Shown: positions 9,865-19,164, counted from the stretch's first letter. The stretch is DNA of 64,000 nucleotides from Sinorhizobium chiapasense (GCF_036488675.1 NZ_CP133148.1:4274446-4338445), one strand, 5' to 3'. Numbers and translations are program-made. Notes: generated from the letters alone by a model not told the origin.

Positions 9865-11141
9865 TGGAAGACGGCGCTAGGATTATCCAGGCTGTCGGAA
9901 CCTTCAAGCTCGATCGTGCCGAGATCGAGCGACGCGATGACGCGTTCGACGGTCTTCGCCTGCGCAATCAGGCCATCGATCGCGGCCTGGACGGTGGCGT
10001 TACCCTCCGCATTGCCTTCACCGATCATCTGATCATAGGCTTCGACGGTTTCAGCGCGCTTGGCCATCGCCTGCATTTTTTCGACGGTGGCGGCGAGATT
10101 GTCCTTCAGTTCCTTATCCAGCGCCGCGTCCTTCGCGGCAACGAGTTCGGAGAGCGAAGGACCGGTCAGCTTCGTGCCGTCGATACGGGTATATTCGCCG
10201 GTATAGGCGGACTGGATGCCGATCGCGTCATGGAGATGCGAGTTGTGCGTGTTGTCCGAAAAGCAATCGTGCTCTTCTTCCGGATCATGCAGCAGCAGCC
10301 CGAGCTTCATGCGCTCGCCGGCGAGCTCCCCGTAGGAAAGCGAGCCCATGCCGGTGAGGATGGTCGCGAGGCCGGCCTTGGGGTCGGCTTCGACGGCCTT
10401 GGCGGCGGCGCCATCCGGCGTCCAGTTGGCGACCATCTCCTTCAGATCGGAAACGAGCAGGCTGGAGGCTGCCTTCAGATAGGCGGCGCGGCGGTCGCAG
10501 TTGCCGTTCGTGCAGGCCTTGGTGTCGAAGTCGGTATGGGAGCGGTTGCCGGCGCCCGCGCCGGTGCCGTTCAGGTCCTGTCCCCAGAGCAGGAATTCGA
10601 TCGCGTGGTAGCCGGTCGCGACATTCGCCTCGATGCCACCGGCTTCCTGCAGCGTTCCGGACAGGAATTCCGGCGTGATGTTCGTCGAGTCGACGTCCTT
10701 GCCGTCGATCTTGATCGACTTGTTGGCGATCACGTTGGCAACGAAGAGAGCGTTCTCGTCGCTTTCGGTGCCGTAGCTCTGATCGACATAGTCGATCAGG
10801 CCCTCGTCGAGCGGCCAGGCGTTCACCTTGCCTTCCCATTCGTCGACGATCGTATTGCCGAAACGATAGACCTCGGTTTCCTGATAGGGGTTGCGCGCCT
10901 TGAGCCAGGCTTCACGCGCAGCCTTCAAAGTCTCTTCGCTCGGGCTGGCGATCAGCGCGTCGACCGCCTTGTCGAGGGCTTCTGCTGTCGTCAGGGCGTC
11001 TTCGTATTTGGCGTGTGCAACCGCAGCATAGTGCTTGACGACCGCAGCGGCGTCGGTGGCGGCATTCGCCGGCTGCAAGGCCAGCGCCGACGTTGCCGTC
11101 ATGAGCGCCAGCGTGGCGGCGCGGATGAAACTCTTGGTCAT
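9861..11141 (-). CDS. irpA: imelysin-family iron-regulated periplasmic protein (IrpA type)
   Basis: The 426-residue product opens with a signal peptide (MTKSFIRAATLALMTATSAL) ending at a probable ANA-A site. The start at 11141 has GGAGAGGG just upstream, so the longer frame is rejected. The intact imelysin motif GxHxxE is GYHAIE at 177-182; other family segments include W.......YQETEVYRFGN and GSLSYGELAGERM. Imelysins bind iron or heme-like ligands in the periplasm or at the cell surface. It heads the operon irpA, di-heme protein, second imelysin, with four- and one-base overlaps. Confidence 0.88.
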   Translation of the reverse strand: MTKSFIRAATLALMTATSALALQPANAATDAAAVVKHYAAVAHAKYEDALTTAEALDKAVDALIASPSEETLKAAREAWLKARNPYQETEVYRFGNTIVDEWEGKVNAWPLDEGLIDYVDQSYGTESDENALFVANVIANKSIKIDGKDVDSTNITPEFLSGTLQEAGGIEANVATGYHAIEFLLWGQDLNGTGAGAGNRSHTDFDTKACTNGNCDRRAAYLKAASSLLVSDLKEMVANWTPDGAAAKAVEADPKAGLATILTGMGSLSYGELAGERMKLGLLLHDPEEEHDCFSDNTHNSHLHDAIGIQSAYTGEYTRIDGTKLTGPSLSELVAAKDAALDKELKDNLAATVEKMQAMAKRAETVEAYDQMIGEGNAEGNATVQAAIDGLIAQAKTVERVIASLDLGTIELEGSDSLDNPSAVFQ

Positions 11142-11221
11142 GACCCTCTCCTTTGCTCCTTCCAGGCCGAGCAACGTCTCAAGGCCCGCTAAGCCGGCCT
11201 GTCATGGACCAAAAGTAAACT

Positions 11222-11256
11222 TGTGTCAAAGTGTATAGTTTAGAATGCTTTCAATC
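11222..11256 (-). promoter_or_regulatory. candidate irpA promoter and Irr-type element
   Basis: Read towards irpA, TTGACA (minus strand of 11224-11229) could be a -35 hexamer. Just upstream lies TTTAGAA-TGC-TTTCAAT (11239-11255), one perfect half of the TTTAGAA/TTCTAAA element reported for the iron regulator Irr and one poor half. The match is weak. Confidence 0.25.
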
Positions 11257-11295
11257 TTTTCCCGGCGCGCGAAAACGCCGGCCGGCGATCCGGCA

Positions 11296-12585
11296 TTAGC
11301 TCTTTCGGCCCATAAGGCAGAAGAAGAAGCCGTCGGTCCCTGTCGAGGCGGGCGTCAGCGTGACCGTCTTCATGTCGGCCGACCACGGCGGCGGTTTGTC
11401 GCTGCCGAAGAGTGTCGCCCATGTGTCGGCGGCCGAGAGGATCTCGAATTCCGGATTGTCCTCGCAGAAGCCGTAGACCTGCGACTCGTTTTCCTCGGGA
11501 AGCACCGAGCAAGTCACGTAGATCAGATACCCGCCCGGCCGGACGAAGTGGGCGGCGCTTGCAAGGGCTTCCTCCTGCTGCGCCAGCCTCTCCTCGAGGT
11601 TCTTTTGCGTAAGCCGCCATTTCGTGTCCGGGCGGCGGCGCCACGTGCCGGTCCCGGTGCAGGGCGCATCCACAAGCACGCGATCGAAGCGCCCGGCGAG
11701 CGGCGCGAGGGAGTCCGCCGATTCATGCACCTGCACATTGCGGGTGCCGGCACGCTTCAGCCGCTCGATGATCGGCGCCAGACGCTTGCGATCGGTGTCG
11801 TAGGCGTGGACCTGGCCCTTGTTGTTCATTGCTGCCGACATGGCGAGCGTCTTGCCGCCGCCGCCGGCGCAGTAGTCGAGCACCTGCTCGCCTTCCTGCG
11901 GGAAAACGAGATCGGCGACAATCTGCGAGCCTTCGTCCTGAACTTCGAACCAGCCCTTCTGGAATGAGATCTCCGCGGTAACGTTCGGCAGGCGCGAAGC
12001 GCCTTCGCCGGCCGGGATGCGCACGCCGTGGCGCGCGATCGTAGCGGGTTCGGCGCCGCTCCGTTCGAGCGCCTTCAAGACCTTGTCGCGGCTCGCCTTC
12101 AACGTGTTGACGCGCAGGTCCAGTGTCGGCCGTCCGGCAAGCGCCTTGGCTTCATTGAGCCAGTGGTCGGAGAAGTTCTCCTCGAAAGAGGCCTGCGTCC
12201 ATTCCGGAATATCCGCCTGCACATGCTTGGGCGCATCTGCAAGCCGACGCTCGGCAAAGGCCTTCATCATTTCCGCCGAAGGCGCCTCGGGCGCGAACTT
12301 GTCGTCGGCCAGCTCCGCTGCAAGCGTCTCGGCGGTAAAACCCCATTGCCGATACATGACCGCATGGCCAAGCGCGGCCGCGCTGTCGCTGTCCATCAGA
12401 TAGGCGTGGGAGAGTTTCATCCGCAGCGCGTCGTAGACGATGTTGCCGATGGCTGCGCGGTCGCCCGATCCGGCGAAACGATGCGAAAGGCCCCAGTCCT
12501 TGAGCGCATCGGCGACGGGACGCTTCCGCTTCTCTATGTCGTCAAGAACCTCAACGGCTCCGGCGAGCCTTCCGCCCAATCGCAT
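11296..12585 (-). CDS. 16S rRNA (cytosine-5)-methyltransferase, RsmB/NOL1-NOP2-Sun family
   Basis: From the ATG at 12585 the protein has 429 residues; AGGAG lies ten bases upstream. The frame stays open for 45 more codons, but those come from a palindromic repeat and are not counted. The N-terminal part is the NusB-like/RsmB RNA-binding region; the C-terminal part is a Rossmann methyltransferase with LDYCAGGGGKTLAM for SAM. The two family cysteines are in DAPCTGTGTWRRRPD and YVTCSVLPEEN. It should methylate C967 of 16S rRNA or a similar site. Confidence 0.88.
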   Translation of the reverse strand: MRLGGRLAGAVEVLDDIEKRKRPVADALKDWGLSHRFAGSGDRAAIGNIVYDALRMKLSHAYLMDSDSAAALGHAVMYRQWGFTAETLAAELADDKFAPEAPSAEMMKAFAERRLADAPKHVQADIPEWTQASFEENFSDHWLNEAKALAGRPTLDLRVNTLKASRDKVLKALERSGAEPATIARHGVRIPAGEGASRLPNVTAEISFQKGWFEVQDEGSQIVADLVFPQEGEQVLDYCAGGGGKTLAMSAAMNNKGQVHAYDTDRKRLAPIIERLKRAGTRNVQVHESADSLAPLAGRFDRVLVDAPCTGTGTWRRRPDTKWRLTQKNLEERLAQQEEALASAAHFVRPGGYLIYVTCSVLPEENESQVYGFCEDNPEFEILSAADTWATLFGSDKPPPWSADMKTVTLTPASTGTDGFFFCLMGRKS

Positions 12586-12666
12586 CTTCGATGAACTCCT
12601 TTTTCGCCGTGGTAGCGGCGATGGCACCGAAGAGCAAGACGGAAGCGCTATAAATGGGCGAGAGCG

Positions 12667-12773
12667 CCTACTGCATGTTTCCTTAAATCGCAGCGATTTA
12701 AGGGCAAAAACATGCAGCAATTCAAAGTGCTACAGCGTCCTGTGCGCGTCTGGTGATACGCGCGGCGCTGTAG
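12667..12773. repeat. palindromic intergenic repeat, family A copy 2 (two-module form)
   Basis: The first module is CTGCATGTTTCCTTAAATCG paired with CGATTTAAGG and CATGCAG. The second is CTACAGCGTCC through GCGCGGCGCTGTAG. The spacer TTCAAAGTG is shared with the copies at 43799 and 57252. Confidence 0.85.
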
Positions 12774-12825
12774 TCTCCGTGAACAAATCCGCCCGGTGCG
12801 AAAATCGGGCGGAAGTATTGGCGCA

Positions 12826-13200
12826 TCAGGAATTGATGACGCGGTAACAGATGCTGGCGGTTCCCGAGCGGATCATGCCGATCTGCGAGGCGGCCGCCTT
12901 CGAGAGATCGAGCACGCGGCCGCGAATGAACGGACCGCGATCGTTGATGCGGACCACGACCGACTTGCCGTTGCGCTTGTTGGTCACCTGGACCTTGGTG
13001 CCGAATTTGAGGTTGCGGTGGGCAGCGGTGAGGCGGGCGGCGTTCATTCTTTCGCCGGACGCGGTCTTGGAGGTCAGGGCGTACCAGGATGCGCCGCCGC
13101 AAGCGGACCCTGCTGCCTGACTATCGGATGCCGAGACCAACCCCATCCCGACGGTGAATAGCACTGCTGCGGCAGCAGTTTTAATGTTCGCTGGTTTCAA
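12826..13200 (-). CDS. exported RlpA-like double-psi beta-barrel protein
   Basis: The 124-residue protein has a signal peptide ([20 protein letters not shown]) ending near SQAAG. The mature part is one DPBB domain: [51 protein letters not shown] and a C-terminal [11 protein letters not shown]. This is the core of RlpA-type septal lytic transglycosylases, without the SPOR domain of full RlpA. It may trim denuded peptidoglycan or act as a carbohydrate-binding expansin-like protein. A CtrA-like site lies about 90 bases upstream. Confidence 0.85.
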   Translation of the reverse strand: MKPANIKTAAAAVLFTVGMGLVSASDSQAAGSACGGASWYALTSKTASGERMNAARLTAAHRNLKFGTKVQVTNKRNGKSVVVRINDRGPFIRGRVLDLSKAAASQIGMIRSGTASICYRVINS

Positions 13201-13660
13201 GCGACGACCCCCACGGTTTGAAAGTTTAGTTAATTTCCCTGCTGATCGAGCTAATTGAGGCGAAACATGGCAAAACCGTGCTTCAACCGTTAACCATTCA
13301 TTAGCTATTGTTGAAATGTAGTGAAAATTTAAAACGAAAGATTGTTTGAATTATTTTAAAACTTCCTGAGAAGTTCTTTGGAATCAGGGATTAAACGTCG
13401 GACAGGAGTCCGCGTCGAGTGCAGACTCCCTGTGGTGGAAAAAAATCATTTAAAATTTCAATTCGCATGAATTTCCACCATTATCGTTCATGGAATTCCG
13501 CTAACTATCGCTAAAGTTGTGCAAGCGGCGAAGTATAGGCCAAATATGGGCAAGCGTTAGGCAGTCAAACATAAGTCGTGCTCACCGTTACTATCGGATG
13601 ATCTGAAAACATGCTTTCATCCGAACGGAGGTATTCTGGATAGACGAATTGTGGTGGAGT
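13201..13660. other. 460-bp AT-rich gap without an apparent gene
   Basis: This is one of the most AT-rich stretches of the window. It contains a CtrA-like site (13290-13304), an imperfect hairpin ACAGGAGTC..GACTCCCTGT (about 13400-13435), and a perfect seven-base stem CGGATGA..TCATCCG (13595-13623). No open frame with a ribosome site was found. It could carry the RlpA-gene promoter and an untranslated RNA. Confidence 0.6.
13290..13304. promoter_or_regulatory. CtrA-like binding site upstream of the RlpA-like gene
   Basis: TTAACCATTCATTAG matches TTAA-N7-TTAA in seven of eight fixed bases and contains the TTAACCAT octamer common to alphaproteobacterial CtrA sites. It is 90 bases before the start codon. 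Confidence 0.4.
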
Positions 13661-14536
13661 CTACTTCCCGCGCCAAATGCCTGTTTGCCACAACTGTGCA
13701 AGCGACACGCGATAGTTCGGGAAGGCGAATTGGAAGCCCGTCCCGCGAAGGCGGGCATTCGAGACGCGCTTGTTCTCGCCGTAGAAGGAGCGCGCCATTG
13801 GCGACAGTTCGGCGCTCTCGAAGGGTATTTCCGGTGGCGGCTCGACGCCCATCAGCCGGGCGGCTTCCGCTACCACATCTTGCGGCGGCGCCGGTTCATC
13901 GTCGGTGACGTTGAAGACCCCACCCATGCCGCGGTCGGCAAGGAAGGCGGCAGCCGATCCGATGTCTTCGACGCGAATGCGGTTGAAGACCTGATTGGGC
14001 TTCACCAATCGGCGTGCTGTGCCTTCGGCGAGGTTGCGAAAGGCATTGCGGCCCGGGCCGTAAATGCCGGCAAGGCGCAGGACCGCGACCGGAATGCCGC
14101 GCTGGGTGCCATAGGTAAGCCACGCATTCTCAGCCCCGACCCGTTGGATGGAACGCTCGGAAACAGGCTTGTAGGGCGTGTCCTCCGTCACCCAGGCGCC
14201 CTTGTGGTCGCCATAGACGCCGACGGTGGAAAGATAGCCGATCCAGCGAAGATTGGGCAGAAGTTCGGGCAACGGCGTGACGCCGGTGCGGAACATAGGG
14301 TCGCCGTCCTGACCAGGGGCAATCGACTGGACGAGGTGGGTTGCCTGGCGCATCGCCTCCGCGAGCTCGGCGGATATCGTCGCTCCATCGAAAAGGAGGG
14401 GACGAATCCCGGCTTGCGCGAGCTCGGCGAGCCTTTCAGGCGAACGGGTGGTGCCGGCCACGGACTGGGCCGCGGGCGCCAGCGCCTTCGCAATCGCCGT
14501 GCCGGAATAGCCGGCGCCAAGAATCAGGACATGCAT
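13661..14536 (-). CDS. NAD(P)-dependent epimerase/dehydratase-like SDR protein
   Basis: From the ATG at 14536 (GGAG seven bases upstream) the protein has 291 residues. [20 protein letters not shown] is the N-terminal Rossmann dinucleotide loop. [18 protein letters not shown] and the later [10 protein letters not shown] follow the extended-SDR pattern, but the catalytic YxxxK is replaced by AENAWLTYG, so it may be an atypical reductase of the YeeZ type. It overlaps the end of queG by 13 bases. The substrate is unknown. Confidence 0.78.
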   Translation of the reverse strand: MHVLILGAGYSGTAIAKALAPAAQSVAGTTRSPERLAELAQAGIRPLLFDGATISAELAEAMRQATHLVQSIAPGQDGDPMFRTGVTPLPELLPNLRWIGYLSTVGVYGDHKGAWVTEDTPYKPVSERSIQRVGAENAWLTYGTQRGIPVAVLRLAGIYGPGRNAFRNLAEGTARRLVKPNQVFNRIRVEDIGSAAAFLADRGMGGVFNVTDDEPAPPQDVVAEAARLMGVEPPPEIPFESAELSPMARSFYGENKRVSNARLRGTGFQFAFPNYRVSLAQLWQTGIWRGK

Positions 14537-15696
14537 CGGCTTACTCCTGCCATTTCCCATTCCGAAAGAACGTCGTTGTCGGTTTCCCGTTCGCACTGCC
14601 TGGCGAAGGCGGCAAGCTCGTCGCGCGGCAATAGCCGCGAGAGCGCCCAGATGGCCATGGCCCTCACCGTTGGGCAAGCGTCTCGGGCCAACGCCTTGCA
14701 ATGCGGTATCAGGTCTTTTTCACCGGAATTGCCGGCCGCTATCAAGGCGTTTCTGACGAAACGGTCGCGACCGATGCGTTTGACCGGAGAACCGGAGAAG
14801 AAGGCGCGAAACGAGGCGTCGTCCAAGGTCAGCAGGAAACGAAGCTCCGGCTCCTTGAGGTCGTCGCGCGGCTTGAACTTCATCTCAGAGGCCGAGCGCG
14901 CGAACTTGTTCCACGGACAGGCCGCGAGACAGTCGTCGCAGCCATAGATCCGGTTGCCGATCAGAGGGCGGAGCTCGGGCTCGATCGGGCCTTTGTGCTC
15001 GATCGTCAGGTAGGAAATGCAGCGCCGCGCGTCGATCTGGTACGGTGCCGGAAAGGCCCCGGTCGGGCAGGCATCGAGACAGGCCCGGCAGGAGCCGCAA
15101 TGGTCGCGCTCGGGCTCGTCGAGGGCGAGGTCGGCGGTCGTGAAAAGGCTGCCGAGAAACAGCCACGAACCGTATTCGCGGCTGACGAGATTGGTGTGCT
15201 TGCCCTGCCAGCCGATGCCGGCTTTCTCGGCGAGCGGCTTTTCCATGACCGGGGCCGTATCGACGAAGACCTTCACGTCCTCGCCGGCGCGGGCGGCAAA
15301 GCGCGTCGCGATCTCCTTGATCCGCCCCTTGACGACATCGTGATAGTCGCGGTTCTGCGCATAGACCGAAATCGCCCCGCGATCCCGCATGTCAAGGATC
15401 GCGCGCGGATCGTCCTCGGGACCGTAGTTCATGCCGAACATGACGATCGAGCGGACGTCGCTCCAGAGTACACGCGGATCGGACCGCCGTTCTGCCGTTT
15501 CGGCGAGCCACTCCATCGTGCCGTGAGCGCCTTCGGCCAGAAACTGTCTGAGCCGCGCCGGCGCCTCCGGAATGGCGTCCGGTCGCGTGATGCGACAGAT
15601 GTCGAAGCCCTTGTCCGCCGCCTCGCTCTTCAGAAACGCGGTCAGCGTGCTGCGCTTCCTGCCCTGGTTCTCCGCTCTTACGGCGTCGCCGGGCAT
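14524..15696 (-). CDS. queG: epoxyqueuosine reductase
   Basis: QueG performs the last step of queuosine formation in tRNA, reducing epoxyqueuosine with cobalamin and iron-sulfur clusters. The 390-residue product carries two 4Fe-4S ferredoxin motifs, [15 protein letters not shown] and [11 protein letters not shown]. It also has the upstream [11 protein letters not shown] and [20 protein letters not shown] segments typical of QueG, plus a C-terminal HEAT-like tail ([11 protein letters not shown]). The start at 15696 is chosen because it follows the fzlA-like stop closely; an ATG ten codons upstream also exists. Confidence 0.95.
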   Translation of the reverse strand: MPGDAVRAENQGRKRSTLTAFLKSEAADKGFDICRITRPDAIPEAPARLRQFLAEGAHGTMEWLAETAERRSDPRVLWSDVRSIVMFGMNYGPEDDPRAILDMRDRGAISVYAQNRDYHDVVKGRIKEIATRFAARAGEDVKVFVDTAPVMEKPLAEKAGIGWQGKHTNLVSREYGSWLFLGSLFTTADLALDEPERDHCGSCRACLDACPTGAFPAPYQIDARRCISYLTIEHKGPIEPELRPLIGNRIYGCDDCLAACPWNKFARSASEMKFKPRDDLKEPELRFLLTLDDASFRAFFSGSPVKRIGRDRFVRNALIAAGNSGEKDLIPHCKALARDACPTVRAMAIWALSRLLPRDELAAFARQCERETDNDVLSEWEMAGVSRCMS

Positions 15697-15706
15697 TGCC
15701 TTGTCC

Positions 15707-16399
15707 TCAGAAGTCGAGGTCCGCATAGTGCGAGACCGGTGTGACGCCGCGCACCCGCTCGCCGAGCAGCGGGCGGAAGGACGGGCGGGACTTCAATCGC
15801 TGGTACCACTCTTTCGCCGTCGGCGCCTCGGACCAGTCGATCTCGCCGAGATAGTCGAGCACGGAGATCGCGGCGGCCGCGGCGAGGTCGGCATAGGAGA
15901 TGCGGTCGCCCGCAAGCCAGGGGCGCGAGCCGGCGAGCCAGGAGAGATATTTCATGTGCTGGCGGATATTGGCGCGCGACGTGCGCAGGATTTTCGAATC
16001 GGGCGCGCCACCGCCCTGATCCGGCGTCATCTGCAGCTTGAAGATGCGTTCGCGCACCAAGGGGCGCGTCACATCGGCTTCCATCTTTTGCAGGAACCAT
16101 TCGGTGAGCCGGCGAATCTCCGCCCGCTGGAAAGGATCCTCGGCGAGCAGCCGGCGATCGCGCTTCAGAATGCCGTTCGTTTCGTCGAGATATTCGGAAA
16201 TGATCGTCGCGCCGCAGAGCGCGCGCATGCTGTCGTCGACATAGACCGGTAGCGTGCCCGCCGGATTGAGAGCCAGAAAGTCCCGCCGGTTCTCCCAAGG
16301 CTGCTCCTCGCTCAGCTCGGTCTGGTAGCCGTATTCCGAAAGAATCAGGCGTACGAACCGGGAGGCGGAGGACATGGGGTGATGATAGAGTGTCGGCAT
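15707..16399 (-). CDS. fzlA: glutathione S-transferase-like protein, probable FzlA (FtsZ-binding division factor)
   Basis: The 230-residue protein has a thioredoxin-like N-terminal half ([32 protein letters not shown]) and an all-helical C-terminal half ([24 protein letters not shown]). The [15 protein letters not shown] opening and the 230-residue length with an aspartate at position 227 in the tail YADLDF resemble Caulobacter FzlA. That GST homologue binds and curves FtsZ filaments and is needed for constriction. An ordinary GST role cannot be excluded. The gene lies upstream of queG in the same direction, 10 bases apart. Confidence 0.72.
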   Translation of the reverse strand: MPTLYHHPMSSASRFVRLILSEYGYQTELSEEQPWENRRDFLALNPAGTLPVYVDDSMRALCGATIISEYLDETNGILKRDRRLLAEDPFQRAEIRRLTEWFLQKMEADVTRPLVRERIFKLQMTPDQGGGAPDSKILRTSRANIRQHMKYLSWLAGSRPWLAGDRISYADLAAAAAISVLDYLGEIDWSEAPTAKEWYQRLKSRPSFRPLLGERVRGVTPVSHYADLDF

Positions 16400-16562
16400 C
16401 GAGGATCGGGCTTCGTAAATCTTTTTCAGGGAGCGTCAGCATCGTGGCACATGTGTCTGGCCACGGCTTGTCATAAAAACGAGCTATAGGTAGTTCAGGT
16501 GGCAAACACAAGCAAATCGACCTTCTCCTCCCACACCCCAACATGTCAGGAACATCTTATTT

Positions 16563-17369
16563 ATGGCGGATCAATCGATCATCAGCGCGCTCGTCCTCGG
16601 GCTTGTCGAGGGACTGACCGAGTTCATCCCCGTGTCGTCGACGGCGCATGTTCTTCTTGCCGGCCACTTCCTTGGCTTCAGGTCACCCGGAAATACCTTC
16701 GCCGTCCTCATACAACTCGGCGCGATCCTTGCGATCCTGCTGGTCTATTCCCACCGGCTGCTCAAGATCGCACTGGCCTTGCCGTCGAGTGCTCTCGCGC
16801 GTCGTTTCGTGCTCTCGGTGCTCATCGCCTTTCTTCCGGCGGCCGTCATCGGCGCCGCAGCCCATGGCTTCATCAAGTCGGTGCTTTTTGAAACACCGAT
16901 GCTGATCTGTATCGTGTTGATCGTCGGCGGCGTCATCCTCTACGCGATCGACCATCTGCCGCTGAAGCCGCGCTACACCGACGTGATGGACTATCCGCCT
17001 TCGCTCGCCTTCAAGATCGGCCTCTTCCAGTGCCTTGCGATGATTCCGGGCACGTCGCGTTCCGGCGCCACGATCGCCGGTGCTCTGCTGATGGGAACCG
17101 ACAAGCGTTCTGCAGCGGAGTTTTCGTTCTTTCTCGCCATGCCGACGATGGTCGGTGCCTTCACCATCGATCTCTACAAGAACCGCGATGCGCTGTCCTT
17201 CGACGATATGACGCTGATTGCGGTCGGGTTCATCGCCGCCTTCGTGGCCGGGGTGTTCGTCGTGCGCTCGCTGCTCGATTTCGTCTCGCACCGCGGCTTC
17301 ACGCCCTTCGCGATCTGGCGGATCATCGTCGGGGTTGCCGGCCTCATCGGCCTTTGGCTTCTTGGCTAG
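16563..17369 (+). CDS. uppP: undecaprenyl-diphosphatase
   Basis: UppP recycles the C55 lipid carrier for peptidoglycan and polysaccharide synthesis by removing one phosphate from undecaprenyl diphosphate. The 268 residues form a multispanning inner-membrane protein with the family signatures [18 protein letters not shown] near residue 11 and [15 protein letters not shown] near residue 161. The latter includes the catalytic arginine. It starts at an ATG with AGGA about eleven bases upstream, divergent from the fzlA-like gene. Confidence 0.96.
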   Translation: MADQSIISALVLGLVEGLTEFIPVSSTAHVLLAGHFLGFRSPGNTFAVLIQLGAILAILLVYSHRLLKIALALPSSALARRFVLSVLIAFLPAAVIGAAAHGFIKSVLFETPMLICIVLIVGGVILYAIDHLPLKPRYTDVMDYPPSLAFKIGLFQCLAMIPGTSRSGATIAGALLMGTDKRSAAEFSFFLAMPTMVGAFTIDLYKNRDALSFDDMTLIAVGFIAAFVAGVFVVRSLLDFVSHRGFTPFAIWRIIVGVAGLIGLWLLG

Positions 17370-17405
17370 ATTCAGAAGGGCGCAATTCGCTCTGCCGTGG
17401 ATTTG

Positions 17406-17520
17406 CTCCTCACCCTAACCCTCTCCCCGCAAGCAGGGCGAGGGGACTTTAAGTCGGCGCTTACCTCGAGTTTCCTTCTGCCCGCTTGCGCGGAGAAGGT
17501 GCCGAAACGCGGATGGGGAG
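17406..17520. repeat. intergenic repeat, family B copy 1
   Basis: CCTCACCCTAACCCTCTCCC opens the element; GCAGGG..AGGGGACTTTAAG and a second module GCCCGCTTGCGCGGAGAAGGTG follow. The same layout occurs at 44790, 45894 (reversed), 50996 (reversed) and 58174 (reversed). Confidence 0.85.
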
Positions 17521-17540
17521 CACGAACCGATCGCGCAAAA

Positions 17541-17582
17541 ATAAAGCCGCATGCGCTCTTTCGAAACGCATGCGGCTCCCTG
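17541..17582 (-). terminator. strong terminator of the 53-residue protein gene
   Basis: GCCGCATGCG and CGCATGCGGC form a perfect ten-base stem around an 11-base loop. On the minus strand it is followed by TTTATTTTTG, so it should end transcription coming from the small gene at 17825. Confidence 0.8.
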
Positions 17583-17663
17583 GCCCCCGCCAAAACTGAA
17601 TATCACGCCGCAATGCCGTCCGTCTCTTAGAGGACAGCTACTCTTTATGCGACAGGTGCCGGC

Positions 17664-17825
17664 TTACTCGCCGGAAAACTCGATCGACGCCGTCGTGCAG
17701 GGGTCGACGCCATAGGCGGGCGCGCATCCCTTGCTGCTGCTTGCCACGGTGCTCGGAGCCATGAACGAGCCGGCCAGAATGATCAGTGCCGCAGACGCAA
17801 AAAAGATTGCGATCGACTTGCCCAT
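17664..17825 (-). CDS. small exported or membrane-anchored protein, 53 residues
   Basis: An ATG at 17823-17825 opens a 54-codon frame (stop TAA) with AAAGG about eleven bases upstream. The peptide starts MGKSIAIFFASAALIILAGS, a clear hydrophobic signal or anchor. It then continues as a short polar tail with two cysteines (SSKGCAPAYGVDPCTTASIE). A strong terminator downstream on the same strand supports a real transcript. I recognise no family. The function is unknown; the two cysteines could form a disulfide in the periplasm. Confidence 0.6.
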   Translation of the reverse strand: MGKSIAIFFASAALIILAGSFMAPSTVASSSKGCAPAYGVDPCTTASIEFSGE

Positions 17826-18009
17826 GGGACGTGATGCCTTTCGAGTGTGATGTTGGCACCGACTGCGCTCGCCGAGCGATGTGGTGCGAGGGGTGTTTAT
17901 TCGCTGGACATGTCATGATCAATATCAGGACATGCTGAATCCGCGGTAAACGCTATCCGCGCTTGCAACTGCGGCAGAACTGCAACGGTGTTGCATGATT
18001 ACAACAAAC

Positions 18010-18036
18010 AAGAGCCGCCGGCAGGGCCGGCGGTCA
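18010..18036 (-). terminator. terminator of the NDUFA9-like gene
   Basis: CCGCCGGC-AGG-GCCGGCGG (18015-18033) forms an eight-base stem. On the minus strand it is followed by CTCTTGTTTGTTG. Confidence 0.75.
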
Positions 18037-18064
18037 CAGTGCGAAGATTGAATGGGATGAGGCG

Positions 18065-19045
18065 TCAGGCCGCCCGTCCGCTGCGCGTATACTGGCCATG
18101 CGGGCGATAGCGCACCAGATAGCTCGGCAGGATCGAATCCAGCATCGTCGGTTCAATGCCGATTCCGGCGAGCGTCCGCCCCTCCGCTTCGGCTTGTGCG
18201 GAGACGACATTGTCGGATTTGAGCAACACCACCTGATCGGCCGTGAGCGGTGGCGTGACGAATGGCACCAGCGAAGCGACGCTACCCATCAACGAAGCGA
18301 CGCCGAAGGGTATCGACAGGAGACGGCGCTTGCGGTCGATCGTCTTCAGCATCAGCTCGAGACATTCACGGAACGACAGGACCTGCGGTCCCCCGAGCTC
18401 GTAGATCTTGCCTTTCTCGACCTTGCCGTCGACCGCGCGGGCTACCGCTTCGGCAACGTCGGTCACATAGACCGGCTGGAATTTCGTGTGACCGCCGCCG
18501 ACGAGCGGCAGGAACGGCGAAAACCGGGCCATTTCGGCGAACTTGTTGAAGAAGCCATCCTCGGGTCCGAATATGATCGACGGCCGCAGGATGATCGCCT
18601 CGGGAAGCGTTTCGAGGATCGCGGCCTCGGCGCGGCCCTTGGTGCGGGCATAGCTCGACTCGGACTTGGCGTCGGCGCCGATCGCCGAGATGTGGGTCAG
18701 TGTCGCTCCGGCGGCCCGCGCCGCTTCGGCGACTGCCCGCGCGCCGAAATCCTGAACCGCGTCGAACGTGTTGCGGCCGCTCTGGAACAGGATGCCGACA
18801 CAGTTGATCACATGGTCAGCGCCTTCGACGGCGCGGTCGATCGATTTGCGATAGCGCAGATTGGCCTGGACGAAGGAAATCTGGCCGACATTCCCGAGCG
18901 GCTGGAGATGGCCGGCGAGATCGGGACGACGGACTGCGACACGAATGCGATAGCCGCGCTTGGCCAGCGCGCGCACCACATGACGGCCGACAAATCCGGA
19001 TCCGCCGAAAATCGTCACCAGCGGCGGAAGGTTGGACAAGGTCAT
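18065..19045 (-). CDS. complex I NDUFA9-family NAD-binding protein
   Basis: 326 residues. VTIFGGSGFVGRHVVRALAK is the Rossmann dinucleotide loop; HISAIGADAKSESSYARTKGRAEAAI retains the YxxxK-like SSYARTKGRAE of atypical SDRs. The closest family I know is the NDUFA9/NuoE-associated 39-kDa accessory subunit of alphaproteobacterial complex I. It has been suggested to bind NADPH and stabilise the enzyme. It sits alone with its own terminator, with no nuo genes near, so a role in complex I is inferred from family only. Confidence 0.85.
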   Translation of the reverse strand: MTLSNLPPLVTIFGGSGFVGRHVVRALAKRGYRIRVAVRRPDLAGHLQPLGNVGQISFVQANLRYRKSIDRAVEGADHVINCVGILFQSGRNTFDAVQDFGARAVAEAARAAGATLTHISAIGADAKSESSYARTKGRAEAAILETLPEAIILRPSIIFGPEDGFFNKFAEMARFSPFLPLVGGGHTKFQPVYVTDVAEAVARAVDGKVEKGKIYELGGPQVLSFRECLELMLKTIDRKRRLLSIPFGVASLMGSVASLVPFVTPPLTADQVVLLKSDNVVSAQAEAEGRTLAGIGIEPTMLDSILPSYLVRYRPHGQYTRSGRAA

Positions 19046-19164
19046 GGGAAACGCACTCCTGATATCATTGGGAATAATCGCTTGCTACATAGCCCAAGCG
19101 GCGGGCTAGGTGAAGGCCAATCCACGATCGCCGCACCAGCACTTTCGCGATGCCTTCTGCGGGT

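Noticed and set aside
12586..12720. N-terminal extension of the RsmB frame by 45 codons
   Set aside because: These codons are repeat sequence; the start with a ribosome site at 12585 gives the normal RsmB beginning.
17638..17922. 94-codon minus-strand frame
   Set aside because: It lies in a different frame from the 53-residue gene, has no ribosome site and no protein-like pattern, while the smaller frame has a clear signal peptide.
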